A stretch of DNA of 26,426 bases, taken from assembly GCA_017411905.1 (NCBI GenBank), contig JAFQPB010000043.1:1-26426 (forward strand), given 5' to 3'. Positions within the stretch are counted from its first letter, which is position 1; each line of letters opens with the position of its first letter. Positions 1-6,744 of the stretch are shown one piece after another. This DNA comes from Oscillospiraceae bacterium (GTDB lineage: Bacteria; Bacillota_A; Clostridia; Oscillospirales; Oscillospiraceae). Position numbers and translations under genes: made by a program. Below the pieces are notes generated by a model. The model did no database searches and was not told the origin of the DNA. It worked only from the letters and a program-made list of their open reading frames with translations.

Positions 1-798
1 AGCAGCGTTGATTTCGTCCTTGGTAACAGCCTTGGAGCAAACAGCGTTAAGGATGGTGGTGGAACCGGTGGGAGTAGGAATACGCTGAGCAGCGCCGATG
101 AGCTTGCCGTTCAGTTCGGGGATAACAAGGCAGATTGCCTTAGCAGCACCGGTGGAGTTGGGAACGATGTTGATAGCGCAAGCGCGGGAGCGGCGCAGGT
201 CGCCCTTTCTCTGGGGGCCGTCCAGAGGCATCTGGTCGCCGGTGTAAGCGTGGATGGTGCACATAATGCCGGACTCGATGGGAGCCAGATCGTTCAGAGC
301 CTTAGCCATAGGAGCCAAGCAGTTGGTGGTGCAGGAAGCTGCGGAGATGATGTGATCGTCCTTTGTCAGGGTCTCGTGGTTAACGTTATATACGATGGTG
401 GGCAGATCGTTGCCTGCGGGAGCAGAGATAACGACCTTCTTTGCGCCGGCATCGATGTGTGCCTGTGCCTTAGCCTTGGAAGTATAGAAGCCGGTGCACT
501 CCAGCACGACGTCTACGTCCAAATCGCCCCAGGGCAGCTCGGCAGCGTTTGCCTTTGCGTAGATGGTGATCTTCTTGCCGTCCACAACGATGTTGTCCTC
601 GCCGGCCTCAACAGTATGGGTACCGAAGGGAGCAGCGTAAGCACCCTGGGTGGAGTCATACTTCAGCAGGTGGGCAAGCATAGCGGGAGAGGTCAGGTCG
701 TTGATGGCGACAACTTCGAAGCCCTCAGCACCGAACATCTGACGGAAAGCCAGACGGCCGATACGACCAAAACCGTTAATAGCAACTTTTACAGACAT
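1..798 (-). CDS. gap: Glyceraldehyde-3-phosphate dehydrogenase, 3' end cut by window edge
   Basis: Phosphorylating GAPDH of glycolysis, a cytosolic tetramer oxidising glyceraldehyde-3-phosphate to 1,3-bisphosphoglycerate with NAD. The first 266 residues are visible and the reading frame is open at base 1, so about 70 residues are missing. Seen: N-terminal Rossmann motif INGFGRIGR (residues 7-15), an Asp after the second strand (AIND, residue 34) that fits NAD preference, the catalytic SAASCTTN with Cys156, and the partner His183 in TIHAYT. The ATG at 796-798 is preceded by GGAGGAATTTATT, an ideal ribosome-binding site. It has its own sigma-A promoter upstream. Codon use is strongly biased, as expected for a highly expressed gene. 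Confidence 0.97.
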   Translation of the reverse strand, partial: MSVKVAINGFGRIGRLAFRQMFGAEGFEVVAINDLTSPAMLAHLLKYDSTQGAYAAPFGTHTVEAGEDNIVVDGKKITIYAKANAAELPWGDLDVDVVLECTGFYTSKAKAQAHIDAGAKKVVISAPAGNDLPTIVYNVNHETLTKDDHIISAASCTTNCLAPMAKALNDLAPIESGIMCTIHAYTGDQMPLDGPQRKGDLRRSRACAINIVPNSTGAAKAICLVIPELNGKLIGAAQRIPTPTGSTTILNAVCSKAVTKDEINAA

Positions 799-874
799 AA
801 TAAATTCCTCCGTTTTTATAATTGCTGCGATGCAGCTTATAGATGGGTTTGTTTGGCAAACGCCATACAGTGCA

Positions 875-903
875 ATTATACAACAAGTGTAATAAATTGT
901 AAA
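875..903 (-). promoter_or_regulatory. Sigma-A promoter of gap
   Basis: On the minus strand: -35 TTTACA (898-903), a 17-nt spacer and a perfect -10 TATAAT (875-880). It gives a 5' UTR of about 70 nt that contains a small GCTGC...GCAGC hairpin near 824-836. Seen by eye; not experimentally supported. Confidence 0.7.
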
Positions 904-939
904 GTAGATAAAATGTAAAAAACTGTGTTTTTTTAGGGT

Positions 940-2091
940 TTATTCTCGGTAATCCTTACAAAAAGCCGCAATTTCCCCCCGGTTTGCGGCCACACTTCCC
1001 TGATAGAAGCCCGGCTTTCCACCACCCCGGGCGCCGAGAGAAGCGGACAGGGCGACACCAAGTGCTTTTACTTTTTGCGCATCGCCCGCAAGGCAGAGGC
1101 TGTAGCCCTCACCGTCCTTGCCGGAAAACACGGCGGCCACACCGCCGCAGACTTTACTTATGGCAGAAGCCAATTCCCGAACACCGTTTGCTGCAAGGTC
1201 ATCCTCAAAGCAGAGGGCAAAGCCGGCATCCCGGTACTTTTCTGCAAGTAAAGAGAAATATTTTCTCCGGGCGCACAGCGTACTGTATTTCTCCTGCTCC
1301 AGCACTTCATTCATATGCCGCGCCGCCGCACCGGTCTCCAAAGGCTTGGCAGAGAAGACAGCGGAAACCTGCTTGTTTTGGTTATAGACTGCATCCATCA
1401 GCTTTAGCGCACGGCCGCCGCAGACCATCTCAATGCGAACGCCCTGATGAAATTTTACGCAGGATAAGAGCTTGATAAGACCGATTTCCCCTGTATATTT
1501 TACGTGAACACCGCAGCAGGCGCACAGGTCATAGCCTTTTACATCCACGATCCGTACCGGCCAGGGGAGTGCTTTTTTTGCGCGATAGGGCACACCCGGC
1601 AATTCCTCGGGAGAGGGGATATAGCAGTTAACGGGTACATTCTCCCAAACAGCCTGATTGACTGCCCATTCCAGCGCGGGAAGATCCTCGGCAGGAATAG
1701 AGCCGTCAAAATCCACCGTCAGCACGTCTGCGCCAACGTGGAAGCCGGAGTTGCCGTGACCGTACCGGCTATGGATGATGCCGGAGAGAATGTGCTCGCC
1801 GGTATGCTGCTGCATCAGATCAAACCGCCGCTGCCAATGGATAGCACCCTCCACGATTTCGCCTACGGGCAGCGGCGCATCGCAAAGATGGTATACTTCC
1901 TCGTCTTTCTCCCGGACGTCTAATACCTGCACGCCGCCCAAGGTGCCTGTATCACAGGCCTGTCCACCGCCCTCGGGATAAAAAGCGGTAGCATCCAAGG
2001 TCACAAGGTATCCCTTTTCTGTTTGCTCACAGCCGGTGACCCGGGCGGTGAAACAGCGGATATGACTGTCTTCGTAATATAATTTGCGCAT
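940..2091 (-). CDS. AlaX-type alanyl-tRNA editing protein (long form with DHHA1 domain)
   Basis: Stand-alone homologue of the editing half of alanyl-tRNA synthetase, expected to deacylate Ser- or Gly-tRNA(Ala) in trans. Seen in 383 residues: an N-terminal beta-barrel-like region with FYPEGGGQ (38-45), the zinc/catalytic HTGEH motif (His96, His100), the second zinc motif CCGVH (Cys192, His196), and a C-terminal DHHA1/C-Ala-like domain ending in GGGKPGFYQGS (from about 356). There is no aminoacylation domain, so it is not AlaRS itself. The ATG at 2089-2091 follows a GAGGTGA ribosome-binding site. It appears monocistronic, with its own promoter. Confidence 0.9.
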   Translation of the reverse strand: MRKLYYEDSHIRCFTARVTGCEQTEKGYLVTLDATAFYPEGGGQACDTGTLGGVQVLDVREKDEEVYHLCDAPLPVGEIVEGAIHWQRRFDLMQQHTGEHILSGIIHSRYGHGNSGFHVGADVLTVDFDGSIPAEDLPALEWAVNQAVWENVPVNCYIPSPEELPGVPYRAKKALPWPVRIVDVKGYDLCACCGVHVKYTGEIGLIKLLSCVKFHQGVRIEMVCGGRALKLMDAVYNQNKQVSAVFSAKPLETGAAARHMNEVLEQEKYSTLCARRKYFSLLAEKYRDAGFALCFEDDLAANGVRELASAISKVCGGVAAVFSGKDGEGYSLCLAGDAQKVKALGVALSASLGARGGGKPGFYQGSVAANRGEIAAFCKDYRE

Positions 2092-2117
2092 ACTGTCACC
2101 TCAAAAAGATTTGTTTC

Positions 2118-2147
2118 ATTGTACCACAAAGGGGGAGATAATGTCGA
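2118..2147 (-). promoter_or_regulatory. Likely promoter of the AlaX gene
   Basis: Minus strand: -35 TCGACA (2142-2147), 18-nt spacer, and an extended -10 of TGG followed by TACAAT (2118-2123), placed 26 nt upstream of the start codon. Visual match only. Confidence 0.5.
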
Positions 2148-2237
2148 GTATTTTTAGGGTTTATGGGGCTTAATTCGTGGTTTTTCTAAGGATAAATGGA
2201 GTAAAATGGGCATACACCTACGAAGGAGGAAGCGCAT

Positions 2238-3023
2238 ATGCAGTGCCAAAAGCTAAGAACCTATATGGAGACCGGCAGGGTGGTCTTTGTCCCTGCAAAA
2301 TCGGTGCTGCCCAACCCGGCACAGCCACGAAAGCATTTTGAGGAGGGCGCACTGGCAGAGCTGACGGAAAGTATTCGCCGGCACGGTATTTTGCAGCCAC
2401 TTTCTGTCCGCCGCGTGGGGAAAAATTATGAGCTGATCGCCGGAGAGCGGCGGCTGCGGGCAGGCATCCGGGCGGGCTTAACAGAGATACCCTGCATTGT
2501 GATGTCTATGGAGGATGAGGAATCCGGCTGGGTGGCATTGGTAGAGAATTTACAGCGGCAGGATCTGCACTTTTTGGAGGAAGCCCGGGGCATCAGCGTG
2601 CTGATGGAAAAAGGGGAGATGAGTCAGGAGCAGGCCGCGCGGTTTTTGGGAAAAAGCCAAAGCGCGGTAGCCAACAAGCTTAGAATCCTGCGCCACAGCC
2701 CGGAGGTGCTGGAATTGCTCCAAAAATCAAATCTTACAGAACGTCACGCCCGGGCACTGCTGAAATTAGCAGACGAAAATCAGAAAATAAACGCCATTGC
2801 GGAAATCCTGCGCCTGAATATGAGCGTTGCCCAAACGGAAAAATACATAGAAAAATGCCTTGCCGGGGAAAAAGAGGCACCGCCCCAGAAAAAGCTGGGC
2901 ACATTTCTAAACGGCATTACCCGCTACCTGCAGAAAATGCAGTCCCAAGGCGTTCCTGCCATCACCGAACGCCGGGAGACCGAAAGTCAGATTGTACTTA
3001 CCATTACTATCCCAAAGGTATGA
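2238..3023 (+). CDS. ParB/Spo0J/Noc-family DNA-binding CTPase, orphan
   Basis: 261-residue ParB-family protein. Seen: the N-terminal ParB domain with NPAQPRKHF (26-34), the CTP/phosphate-binding box GERRLRAG (69-76), the second nucleotide motif ENLQRQDL (103-110), and a helix-turn-helix (about 128-151, MSQEQAARFLGKSQSAVANK). A basic linker and a short C-terminal dimerisation segment follow. Proteins of this kind bind parS-like sites and slide as CTP clamps in chromosome segregation or nucleoid occlusion. There is no parA, gidB or rpmH next to it, so it is not the standard parAB locus and is more likely a Noc-like paralogue. A clear Noc-type amphipathic membrane helix is not visible at the N-terminus. 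The start is set by AAGGAGG at 2223-2229. Confidence 0.85.
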   Translation: MQCQKLRTYMETGRVVFVPAKSVLPNPAQPRKHFEEGALAELTESIRRHGILQPLSVRRVGKNYELIAGERRLRAGIRAGLTEIPCIVMSMEDEESGWVALVENLQRQDLHFLEEARGISVLMEKGEMSQEQAARFLGKSQSAVANKLRILRHSPEVLELLQKSNLTERHARALLKLADENQKINAIAEILRLNMSVAQTEKYIEKCLAGEKEAPPQKKLGTFLNGITRYLQKMQSQGVPAITERRETESQIVLTITIPKV

Positions 3024-3030
3024 TAAGGCG

Positions 3031-3060
3031 GTAGGTGCGGATGCCTACATCCGCCCCTAC
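3031..3060 (-). repeat. Palindromic repeat A1 (GTAGGGG family)
   Basis: Imperfect 30-bp hairpin: GTAGG, one mismatch, GCGGATG, loop CCTA, CATCCGC, mismatch, CCTAC. Read on the minus strand it begins GTAGGGGCGG, matching four other copies in this window. It lies 7 nt after the ParB-family stop codon. Confidence 0.75.
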
Positions 3061-3100
3061 AGTGCCCTATGGGGGTCGGGATCCTCCAACAGCCCAAATA

Positions 3101-3133
3101 AAAAAGACCATCCGGGTCCGGATGGTCTTTTTT
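3101..3133. terminator. Bidirectional rho-independent terminator
   Basis: Perfect 15-bp stem, AAAAAGACCATCCGG paired with its complement around a GT centre, with A-tract on one side and T-tract on the other. It therefore works on both strands, ending the plus-strand parB-like gene and the minus-strand zinc-ribbon gene (stop at 3145), which converge here. Confidence 0.93.
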
Positions 3134-3144
3134 ATTAACTTTAA

Positions 3145-3423
3145 TTAGCCCTCTGCACGCATCTGCGCGAAGCACTCGCTGCAGTATACGGGACGGTCGG
3201 ACTTGGGCTCAAAGGGAACCTTTGCCTCGCCGCCGCAGGCAGCACAGGTAGCAGTGAAATACTCTCTGGGTCCACGAGCTGCGTTCTTGCGAGCATCGCG
3301 GCAAGCCTTGCAGCGCTGGGGCTCGTTCTGGAAGCCACGCTCTGCGTAGAATTCCTGCTCACCAGCGGTGAATACGAACTCGTTGCCGCATTCTTTGCAA
3401 ACTAAAGTCTTGTCTTCGTACAT
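3145..3423 (-). CDS. Small zinc-ribbon protein (zf-trcl-like)
   Basis: 92-residue protein with four CxxC knuckles: Cys9/12, Cys38/41, Cys60/63 and Cys81/84, enough for two zinc sites. The N-terminal block CKECGNEFVFTAGEQEFYAE followed by FQNEPQRCKACR is typical of a widespread Firmicute family of small zinc-ribbon proteins of unknown role. I infer a nucleic-acid or protein-binding function but cannot specify it. The frame is open further upstream, but ATG 3421-3423 is preferred because an AGAGAGG ribosome-binding site precedes it and the conserved family start (MYEDK) lies there. It has its own consensus promoter and an unusually long leader, so it is not simply part of the ruv operon. Confidence 0.85.
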   Translation of the reverse strand: MYEDKTLVCKECGNEFVFTAGEQEFYAERGFQNEPQRCKACRDARKNAARGPREYFTATCAACGGEAKVPFEPKSDRPVYCSECFAQMRAEG

Positions 3424-3524
3424 TGGATTATACCTCTCTTCGGTTAATTGTTGCCCAGTGAAAGCCTGCCTGATCGACCGGAAACGCCGGGTTGATTTGT
3501 TGACGGTAACACGCCACATTCGTG

Positions 3525-3553
3525 ATTATATACAAATTGTTCGCAAATGTCAA
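3525..3553 (-). promoter_or_regulatory. Consensus sigma-A promoter of the zinc-ribbon gene
   Basis: Perfect -35 TTGACA (3548-3553), 17-nt spacer, perfect -10 TATAAT (3525-3530) on the minus strand. The predicted start near 3518 leaves a 5' UTR of about 95 nt before the ATG at 3423. Confidence 0.88.
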
Positions 3554-3596
3554 CGTTTTTTTAACAAAACTTGAAAAAATTACTATTTTTTGGCTA

Positions 3597-4634
3597 TTAA
3601 AGTTCAAAAGAGGTCTGCGCACCGCAGGGAATGTGCAAATGTCCGTATGCTGTGGACGTTACACACCGTCCCCGGGGGGTCCGCGTGAGAAAACCAAGCT
3701 GCATCAAGTACGGCTCATATACGTCCTCCAAGGTGATGGCCTCCTCACCGATGGTTGCCGCTAAGGTTTCAAGTCCTACAGGGCCGCCGCCGTAGTGCTC
3801 AATAATTGCCCGAAGCATCCGGCGGTCAATGGCATCGAGACCCAGCTCGTCCACCTCCAGCCGTTTGAGCGCAAGGTCGGCTACCTCCCGGGTGATGACA
3901 CCGTCACCGATGACCTGGGCAAAGTCCCGGACCCGGCGCAAAAACCGGTTGGCGATTCGGGGCGTGCCACGGCTGCGGGATGCGATCTCCATGGCACCCT
4001 TGGGATCAATGTCCATCCCCAAAATAGTGGCGCTGCGGGTGACGATCCGGGCCAATTCCTCGGGTGTGTACAGCTCTAAGCGCAAAGAGACACCGAAACG
4101 GTCACGCAGCGGCGCAGAAAGCTGACCTGCCCGTGTGGTCGCGCCTACCAATGTAAATTTCGGTAAGTCCAGACGGATGGAATTGGCACTGGGGCCCTTG
4201 CCCACAATAATATCGATGGCAAAATCCTCCATAGCTGGGTAGAGAATTTCTTCTACTGCCCGGTTCAGACGGTGGATTTCATCGATAAAGAGAATGTCCC
4301 CGGGATTTAAGTTGGTCAGCAGGGCAGCCAAATCGCCGGGCTTTTCAATAGCAGGGCCGGAGGTGATGCGGATATTCACACCCATTTCGTTGGCAATCAC
4401 GCCTGCTAAGGTGGTCTTACCCAAGCCGGGAGGGCCGTAAAGGAGGGTGTGATCCAGCGGCTCATTTCTGCGCCGGGCGGCCTCAATGTAAATAGAAAGA
4501 TTTCCCTTTGCCTTTTCCTGACCGGTATAGTCACTCAGCAGCTTGGGTCGCAGACCCACCTCTCCCGCATCCACCGGCGCATAGCTGGGGGAAATGATCG
4601 GCACAGCCAATTCTTCAGAAAACTCTAAACTCAT
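3597..4634 (-). CDS. ruvB: Holliday junction branch-migration ATPase RuvB
   Basis: 345-residue AAA+ motor that drives branch migration with RuvA and presents junctions to RuvC. Seen: Walker A GPPGLGKT (67-74), Walker B DEIH (118-121), sensor-1 GATTRAG (164-170), the arginine-finger region PLRDRFG (175-181), and the C-terminal winged-helix end [10 protein letters not shown]. Length is normal for the family. The start at 4632-4634 is preceded by AAAGAGGA. It is last in a minus-strand ruvC-ruvA-x-x-ruvB cluster. The usual ruvA-ruvB adjacency is broken by two genes and a hairpin repeat, which lies directly before its ribosome-binding site. Confidence 0.97.
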   Translation of the reverse strand: MSLEFSEELAVPIISPSYAPVDAGEVGLRPKLLSDYTGQEKAKGNLSIYIEAARRRNEPLDHTLLYGPPGLGKTTLAGVIANEMGVNIRITSGPAIEKPGDLAALLTNLNPGDILFIDEIHRLNRAVEEILYPAMEDFAIDIIVGKGPSANSIRLDLPKFTLVGATTRAGQLSAPLRDRFGVSLRLELYTPEELARIVTRSATILGMDIDPKGAMEIASRSRGTPRIANRFLRRVRDFAQVIGDGVITREVADLALKRLEVDELGLDAIDRRMLRAIIEHYGGGPVGLETLAATIGEEAITLEDVYEPYLMQLGFLTRTPRGRCVTSTAYGHLHIPCGAQTSFEL

Positions 4635-4650
4635 AATTCATTCCTCTTTG

Positions 4651-4673
4651 TAGGGGACGGGTCTCCCGTCCCG
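4651..4673 (+). repeat. Palindromic repeat A2 (GTAGGGG family)
   Basis: GTAGGGGACGGG-type hairpin: GGGACGGG (4654-4661), loop TCT, CCCGTCCC (4665-4672), a perfect 8-bp stem. It lies in the 44-nt gap between the DUF6487-like gene and ruvB. It is nearly identical to A5 (loop TCT versus TTT) but in the opposite orientation. Confidence 0.85.
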
Positions 4674-4678
4674 CATCA

Positions 4679-4897
4679 TCATTCTTCAGGCACAATAATA
4701 ACACGGCAGGATGTGCATCGGTAAGCAGTTGCCCGGTAACCCTTCCAAAAGCTGGAATCTCCCAACACAACAGCACCTTCTGCCACACCGGTTTTCCAGA
4801 TGGAGGGCTTGCTACCTTCCGGTATCCACTGAATAGGTTGGTCAGCATGACAAAAATACCCTTTCTGCATCTCTCTTTCACAGCGGGGACACTTCAT
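4679..4897 (-). CDS. Small DUF6487-like zinc-ribbon protein
   Basis: 72-residue protein starting MKCPRCEREMQKGYF and ending YRCTSCRVIIVPEE. It has paired knuckles Cys3/Cys6 and Cys61/Cys64, which could form one split zinc ribbon around a Trp-rich middle. This pattern resembles the DUF6487/PF20097 family, whose function is unknown; the assignment is from memory of the motif. The ATG at 4895-4897 is chosen over the in-frame ATG at 4901-4903 because AGGAGG is then correctly spaced (about 7 nt instead of 1). That start also overlaps the upstream transposase stop codon as ATGA, which indicates translational coupling. Confidence 0.75.
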   Translation of the reverse strand: MKCPRCEREMQKGYFCHADQPIQWIPEGSKPSIWKTGVAEGAVVLGDSSFWKGYRATAYRCTSCRVIIVPEE

Positions 4898-5400
4898 TCC
4901 CATTCCTCCTTATAAAAACAATCCTCTTTCCATCTGGCCGGATTGCCTTCGATGTATTCCCAGATCTTTAGGTAATCTGCCTCTCCGCGAATGATATGGT
5001 CGTGGTAAGAACGCTGAAAAATCTGTTCCCCTATGTCACGGTGACAAAAACGCTTAAAAACGGACACAAAATGTGGGATAACAGCGTTTGTAGGGGACGG
5101 CGCCTTCGACGTCCCGTTGGACAAATTTTCGTTTACGAACAATAGCATATGAATGTGATTGGGCATAACCACAAATTTATCCACACAAACGCCGGGGATA
5201 AGATTGCCGGAAAAAATGTTTTTCTCAACGATTCTGCCGATATTATTGAGATACATTTGCGGGGCGTCGTGGGCGCCGCCCCCTACGATGTGACCCAACA
5301 GGCACTTCTTGTCTTTCACGCAAATCGTTATAAAATATGCGCCCGGGGTGCTGTAATCAAAATCCGGCAAACGGTTTGGTTTGCGTTTTGGCGGTTCCAT
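4894..5400 (-). CDS. REP-associated tyrosine transposase (RAYT, Y1/HUH family)
   Basis: 168-residue single-domain Y1 transposase related to IS200/IS605 TnpA and to REP-associated RAYTs, which nick single-stranded palindromes. Seen: N-terminal DYSTPGAYFITICV (15-28), the HUH motif in MPNHIHMLL (His82, His84), then SYHDHIIRGEADYLKIWEYI (131-150) with candidate catalytic Tyr132, and NPARW (153-157). Two family-A palindromes lie inside the gene in frame, encoding roughly residues 38-47 and 95-104 on either side of the HUH motif. It starts 4 nt after the ruvA stop, without an obvious ribosome-binding site, and its stop overlaps the next gene. All motifs are intact, so it may be active or domesticated. 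Confidence 0.9.
   Translation of the reverse strand: MEPPKRKPNRLPDFDYSTPGAYFITICVKDKKCLLGHIVGGGAHDAPQMYLNNIGRIVEKNIFSGNLIPGVCVDKFVVMPNHIHMLLFVNENLSNGTSKAPSPTNAVIPHFVSVFKRFCHRDIGEQIFQRSYHDHIIRGEADYLKIWEYIEGNPARWKEDCFYKEEWE
5091..5116 (+). repeat. Palindromic repeat A3, inside the RAYT gene
   Basis: TAGGGGACGG start with stem GGGACG (5094-5099) and CGTCCC (5110-5115) around a 10-nt loop. It is contained in the RAYT coding sequence (encoding about residues 95-104, NGTSKAPSPT) without breaking the frame. Confidence 0.8.
5261..5288 (-). repeat. Palindromic repeat A4, inside the RAYT gene
   Basis: Stem GGGGCG (5261-5266) with CGCCCC (5277-5282). Minus-strand reading is CGTAGGGGGCGG, the family-A head. 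It encodes about RAYT residues 38-47 (IVGGGAHDAP), in opposite orientation to A3. Confidence 0.75.
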
Positions 5401-5404
5401 CGGT

Positions 5405-5998
5405 TTATTTCGTCATCATTGCTTTGAGTGCAAAACGGATCAGGTCTTGGGCATCGGCGTTGGGGTCTGCGCCCTTGAGTGCCATCGCCACCTCGGCGGG
5501 GGAATACCCCAGCTCCTGTAAGGCAGATGTGGCAAGGGACAGATTTCCGCTTTGCACCGGTGCGGCAGTTACCGTGCCCGGGAAATCCGGGGCATCAAAG
5601 CCGCCGCCGATCTTATCCTTCAGCTCCAAGATGATCCGCTGGGCAATCTTTTTGCCGATGCCTTGGGCGGCGGTCAGCAGCTTTTCGTCCCCGGTCATAA
5701 CCGCCAAGGTGAAATTCTGCGGACCTGCGGACAGGATCGCCATAGCCGCCTTGGGACCCACACCGTTCACGGTAGTCAGCAGCTCATAGCATCGCTGCTC
5801 CTCCCGGGAGATAAAGCCGAAAAGGTCAAAGGCATCCTCCCGAACAGACTCGGTAATAAACAGCTTTGCGCTCTGATTTAATTTTAGCTGGGCGGCAGTA
5901 TAGGCAGTCACACGGCAGCCATAGCCAACGCCGCCGCAATCCACCACAGCCAATCCAGGCTCCAATACGGTAACGGTACCGGATACATAATATAACAT
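5405..5998 (-). CDS. ruvA: Holliday junction DNA-binding protein RuvA
   Basis: 197-residue junction-binding subunit that loads RuvB onto four-way DNA. Seen: an N-terminal OB-like domain (MLYYVSGTVTVLEPG), two helix-hairpin-helix motifs, VNGVGPKAA (78-86) and AQGIGKKIAQRI (111-122), an acidic/flexible linker (about 130-150), and a C-terminal domain III (QELGYSPAEV) that contacts RuvB. The frame is open for five more codons upstream, but the ATG at 5996-5998 is chosen because GGGAGG lies 7 nt before it and the family begins MxxYxxG. It follows ruvC after a 117-nt gap filled by two different hairpin repeats. Confidence 0.96.
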   Translation of the reverse strand: MLYYVSGTVTVLEPGLAVVDCGGVGYGCRVTAYTAAQLKLNQSAKLFITESVREDAFDLFGFISREEQRCYELLTTVNGVGPKAAMAILSAGPQNFTLAVMTGDEKLLTAAQGIGKKIAQRIILELKDKIGGGFDAPDFPGTVTAAPVQSGNLSLATSALQELGYSPAEVAMALKGADPNADAQDLIRFALKAMMTK

Positions 5999-6018
5999 AA
6001 GAAAACCTCCCAAAGTTG

Positions 6019-6055
6019 ATTGTCATTGCGAGGGCATTTATGCCCGTGGCAATCT
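6019..6055 (+). repeat. Palindromic repeat B1 (TGTCATTGCGA family)
   Basis: GATTGTCATTGCGA, inner hairpin GGGCAT-TT-ATGCCC, then GTGGCAATC. The outer GATTG/CAATC ends also pair. A second copy with the same ends but a different inner stem is at 17161-17200. It lies in the ruvC-ruvA gap, just upstream of the ruvA ribosome-binding site. Confidence 0.8.
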
Positions 6056-6085
6056 CCCGGTGTAATGTATCGATTTTGTATTTTT

Positions 6086-6112
6086 GTCGGGACGGGAAAC
6101 CCGTCCCCTACA
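6086..6112 (-). repeat. Palindromic repeat A5 (GTAGGGG family)
   Basis: Perfect 8-bp stem GGGACGGG (6089-6096), loop AAA, CCCGTCCC (6100-6107). The minus strand reads TGTAGGGGACGGG. It lies in the ruvC-ruvA gap, 4 nt after the ruvC stop and 30 nt from repeat B1. With A2 it brackets ruvA-RAYT-DUF6487 as inverted copies. Confidence 0.85.
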
Positions 6113-6115
6113 ATA

Positions 6116-6613
6116 TTAGTCTTTATTGATTCGTGTCAGCAGGCTGGTGCTGGATCTTGCGTGACACAGGGCGATGGCGATGGCATCGGCAGCATCGTCG
6201 GGCTTTGGCATTGTCTCCAAGTGGAGCAGCCGCTTGGTCATATCCATAACCTGATGCTTACTTGCGTTGCCGTAGCCGACTACGGATTGCTTTACCTGAG
6301 AGGGCTTGTAGGGATAAACCGGGATGCCTGCCTGCCGGATGGCAAGCAGAATGACACCGCGGCTTTGCGCGACCCCAATGCCGGTGGTCACATTCTGCCC
6401 GAAAAACAGTTCTTCAATGGCTACCGCATCGGGCTTGGCCATTTTCAACAGCTCCTGCATATCGTTATAGATCATCTCAAGCCGGGCGGAGAAATCCGTA
6501 TGGGCAGGGGTGGTAATGGCACCGCAGCGAAGAAGCACCTGCTGGCCGCGACTTGCATCTACCAAGCCAAAACCGGTAATGCCGTAACCCGGGTCAATGC
6601 CCAATATTCGCAT
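6116..6613 (-). CDS. ruvC: Holliday junction resolvase RuvC
   Basis: 165-residue endonuclease cutting Holliday junctions symmetrically after RuvAB migration. Seen: N-terminal ILGIDPG with Asp7, the acidic AIEELFF pair (Glu67/68), and the C-terminal PDDAADAIAIALCH with Asp140 and Asp143, which complete the RNase-H-fold metal site. The longer open frame (11 extra codons) is rejected: the ATG at 6611-6613 has GGGAGG upstream and gives the standard family start MRILGIDPG. It is the first gene of the ruv cluster, expressed from an extended -10 promoter about 30 nt upstream and divergent from the eut operon. Confidence 0.97.
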   Translation of the reverse strand: MRILGIDPGYGITGFGLVDASRGQQVLLRCGAITTPAHTDFSARLEMIYNDMQELLKMAKPDAVAIEELFFGQNVTTGIGVAQSRGVILLAIRQAGIPVYPYKPSQVKQSVVGYGNASKHQVMDMTKRLLHLETMPKPDDAADAIAIALCHARSSTSLLTRINKD

Positions 6614-6644
6614 ATTGCCACCTCCCAAAAACCATTCTCCGTCC

Positions 6645-6653
6645 ATTATAGCA
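6645..6653 (-). promoter_or_regulatory. Extended -10 promoter of the ruv cluster
   Basis: Minus-strand TGC-TATAAT is a perfect extended -10 (TGnTATAAT). No good -35 is visible, as is common for this promoter type. It is 31 nt upstream of the ruvC start. Confidence 0.65.
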
Positions 6654-6744
6654 CATATGTTTTCTTTTTCCTATCATTATTTTTTGAAAAGACGGGATGA
6701 TTTTTTAATTGTGGGAAATAATACCACCAAAGGCGGTGTGCTAT

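Noticed and set aside
250..918. Open frame of 222 codons on the plus strand
   Set aside because: It lies opposite gap and its promoter and has no ribosome-binding site; it is a shadow of the biased gap codon usage.
3031..6112. CRISPR array from the repeated hairpins
   Set aside because: The copies are irregularly spaced, in both orientations and inside genes; no regular spacers or cas genes.
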